7,148 nt of DNA from the NCBI GenBank assembly GCA_017643325.1, contig JAEPNS010000167.1, positions 1 to 7,148 of the forward strand, in the 5' to 3' direction. Each line of letters opens with the position of its first letter. The stretch's first letter is position 1. The notes under the pieces were generated by a model. It made no database searches. It was given only the letters and a program-made list of their open reading frames with translations, and was not told where the DNA came from. The translations under genes were made by a program, and so were the position numbers. The DNA comes from Alphaproteobacteria bacterium (GTDB taxonomy: Bacteria; Pseudomonadota; Alphaproteobacteria; UBA6615). Shown piece after piece: positions 5,620 through 7,148 of this stretch.

Positions 5620-7148
5620 ATGGTGAATTTCATGCGTCTCAAGACCGTCCTCAAGATCGCCGGTGTTCTGGTCGTCGCCCTCGTGGTGGCGGCGGTCGCC
5701 TATGTGCTGAATCTCGATCCCAATGATCACAAGGACCGTATCGCGGAGATGGTCAAGGACGCGACCGGCCGTGACATCGCGTTCGATGGCCAGATCGACC
5801 TCGACATCGGCACGACGACCCACCTTGTCGTGCGCGATGTCCGCTTCTCCAACGCCGAGTGGGGTACGAAGCCCGATATGGCCACGGTCGGCCTGGCCGA
5901 GGTCGATATCCGGCTGTTGCCGCTTCTGACCGGGACCGTCGATATCGAACGCCTCGTCGTGCGCGACGCGGAGGTGCTGATCGAGACCGACGCCGACGGC
6001 CGGAGCAATCTGGATTTCCAGACCGGTGACGAGCCGGCCGAGCCGCGCGAGGCACCCGAGGGCGGCGCCGATATCGGCCTGGCCCAGCTCCGGATCGAGA
6101 ATGTGACCGTAACGAACAGGGACGGCGCCACCGGAAAGACCATGGTCGCCCAGCTCGACCGCGCGGTCGCGGTTCCCGAGAATCCCGGCGATCCGCTGGA
6201 TGTCGACATCAACGGTCAGATCAGGCTTGAGAAAAACGTGGCGTCAATCCTGCTCGTCGGCAAGGTGGGCACATCCGAGGCGATCCTGTCCGGCAGCGAA
6301 CCCGTGCCGGTCAACATCGCGGGCGAGGTGCTCGGGTATACGGTCTCGATCGATGGCGGCGTGCGCCAGCCGGAGAATCCCGAGGGGATCGACATCGACA
6401 TCGCCATCAATGGCGATGGCCTGCGCACGATCCAGCCGTTCGTATCGACGCCGCTGCCCAAGCTCGGGCCGGTCGAGATCAGTGCCCATGTGACGGGGCG
6501 CACCGAAACGCCGGTTATAGAGAACATCCGGATCGCCGCGGCGAAAATCCTGATCACCGGCCAGGCGGACATCGATACCAACCGCGGTTCCGCGACCTAC
6601 AACCTCAAGATGGCGCTGAACGGCCAGGACCTGGCCCTCGTCTCGCCCTATGTCGGCATGCCGCTCGAGCGGCTCGGCCCGCTCAACGGCAACGTCAACA
6701 TCGTGGGTGACCTCGATACCCTCCGGCTGGAGCCGAATGCGGTCACGGCCGACCGCAGCAAGCTCTCGGGGTCGATCACGGCCGACCTGACCCGCGAACC
6801 GCCGGCGGTCACATATGACATCACCCTGACGGCGGACGGGCAGACACTGGAGATTGTCGAGCCGTTCGTCGGAACAGAGATGCCGGACCTGGGTCCGATC
6901 ACGGGCACGGTTCGCGCGGTCGGCGACGACAACAAGGCCCGTGTCGAGATCACGAACGTGGCGGCGGACAGAAGCACGCTTTCCGGACAGGTCTCGGCCA
7001 CGAACATCCGCAAGTCCCCCGCGGTCGAGTACGACGTCCGCCTGAAGGCGGATGCGCAGTCGCTCGAAATCCTGCGTCCCTATGTCGGCGGTGACATCGC
7101 GGACCTCGGCACGGTGCAGGGCGGTGTCCAGGCCAAGGGCAACCTCAA
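5620..7148 (+). CDS. AsmA-family envelope protein (3' end missing)
   Basis: AsmA-like proteins are anchored in the inner membrane and span the periplasm with a long groove-shaped beta structure. Relatives TamB, YhdP and YdbH move phospholipid to the outer membrane, and AsmA itself affects outer-membrane protein assembly. The window holds 509 residues with no stop. A single N-terminal membrane anchor covers about residues 9-31. Then comes the AsmA-type start: NDHKDRIAEMVKDATGRDIAF (35-55), LVVRDVRFSNAEWG (69-82), EVDIRLLPLLTGTVDIERLVV (94-114) and DADGRSNLDF (124-133). An acidic, proline-containing linker (about 136-151) precedes a region of tandem modules of about 70 residues. GGAAG at 5604-5608 favours the ATG at 5620, though its 11-base spacing is slightly long; the ATG at 5632 (MRLKTVLK) is the alternative. 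It is 140 bases after rluC and may or may not share its transcript. Confidence 0.88.
   Translation, partial: MVNFMRLKTVLKIAGVLVVALVVAAVAYVLNLDPNDHKDRIAEMVKDATGRDIAFDGQIDLDIGTTTHLVVRDVRFSNAEWGTKPDMATVGLAEVDIRLLPLLTGTVDIERLVVRDAEVLIETDADGRSNLDFQTGDEPAEPREAPEGGADIGLAQLRIENVTVTNRDGATGKTMVAQLDRAVAVPENPGDPLDVDINGQIRLEKNVASILLVGKVGTSEAILSGSEPVPVNIAGEVLGYTVSIDGGVRQPENPEGIDIDIAINGDGLRTIQPFVSTPLPKLGPVEISAHVTGRTETPVIENIRIAAAKILITGQADIDTNRGSATYNLKMALNGQDLALVSPYVGMPLERLGPLNGNVNIVGDLDTLRLEPNAVTADRSKLSGSITADLTREPPAVTYDITLTADGQTLEIVEPFVGTEMPDLGPITGTVRAVGDDNKARVEITNVAADRSTLSGQVSATNIRKSPAVEYDVRLKADAQSLEILRPYVGGDIADLGTVQGGVQAKGNL
6340..7148 (+). repeat. Tandem ~72-residue modules in the AsmA-like protein
   Basis: Four successive modules can be aligned by eye in the protein: 6340-6546, 6547-6759, 6760-6975 and 6976 to the window end. 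Each carries a P-F/Y-V landmark (residues 273, 343, 415 and 487, spaced 70, 72 and 72), a following L-G motif and then a G-V/T-V strand. The last two full modules are most alike: ADRSKLSGSITAD against ADRSTLSGQVSAT, PAVTYDITLTADGQTLEIV against PAVEYDVRLKADAQSLEIL. The first module is the most diverged. The DNA is only moderately similar, so the repeats are old rather than recent duplications. They resemble the repeating beta units of AsmA/TamB proteins. Confidence 0.75.

Overview
This window reads as ordinary chromosomal backbone from a GC-rich alphaproteobacterium. The partial RNA polymerase alpha subunit and ribosomal protein L17 at the left edge have alphaproteobacterial wording, such as the alpha C-terminal end around LGMEIPAWPPENIEDLAKR. 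The order alpha subunit, L17, HtrA protease, RarA, CrcB, RluC is also what I associate with that class, Rhodospirillales-like lineages in particular. The order-level placement is from memory and is tentative. All recognisable genes lie on the + strand.

Layout. Bases 1-849 are the 3' part of rpoA, followed 25 bases later by rplQ (875-1303). A strong intrinsic terminator (1330-1353) closes that ribosomal operon. A candidate promoter then sits directly in front of a periplasmic HtrA/DegP-type protease (1400-2821), close enough that its transcript may be leaderless. The protease is followed after 5 bases by rarA (2827-4140), then by crcB/fluC (4137-4517) and an RluC-type pseudouridine synthase (4514-5479). 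The last two junctions are ATGA stop/start overlaps, so these four genes look like one transcription unit. A 140-base gap (5480-5619) holds a small inverted repeat and a possible 23-codon ORF but no clear terminator. From 5620 to the window edge runs the N-terminal part of a large AsmA-family envelope protein, cut off at 7148.

Functionally the window joins transcription and translation core genes with a mixed housekeeping operon: envelope protein quality control, replication-fork maintenance, fluoride export and 23S rRNA modification. The AsmA-like protein is linked to the inner membrane/outer membrane interface.

Two things stand out. The RarA reading frame is intact and conserved except for a short C-rich block in which the Walker B motif (normally DEIH) reads AAPH, with several nearby family residues also replaced. 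This is either a local sequence error or an ATPase-dead variant. Second, the AsmA-like protein carries tandem modules of about 70-72 residues that continue past the window. I found no mobile element, CRISPR array, RNA gene or clearly new multi-gene system.
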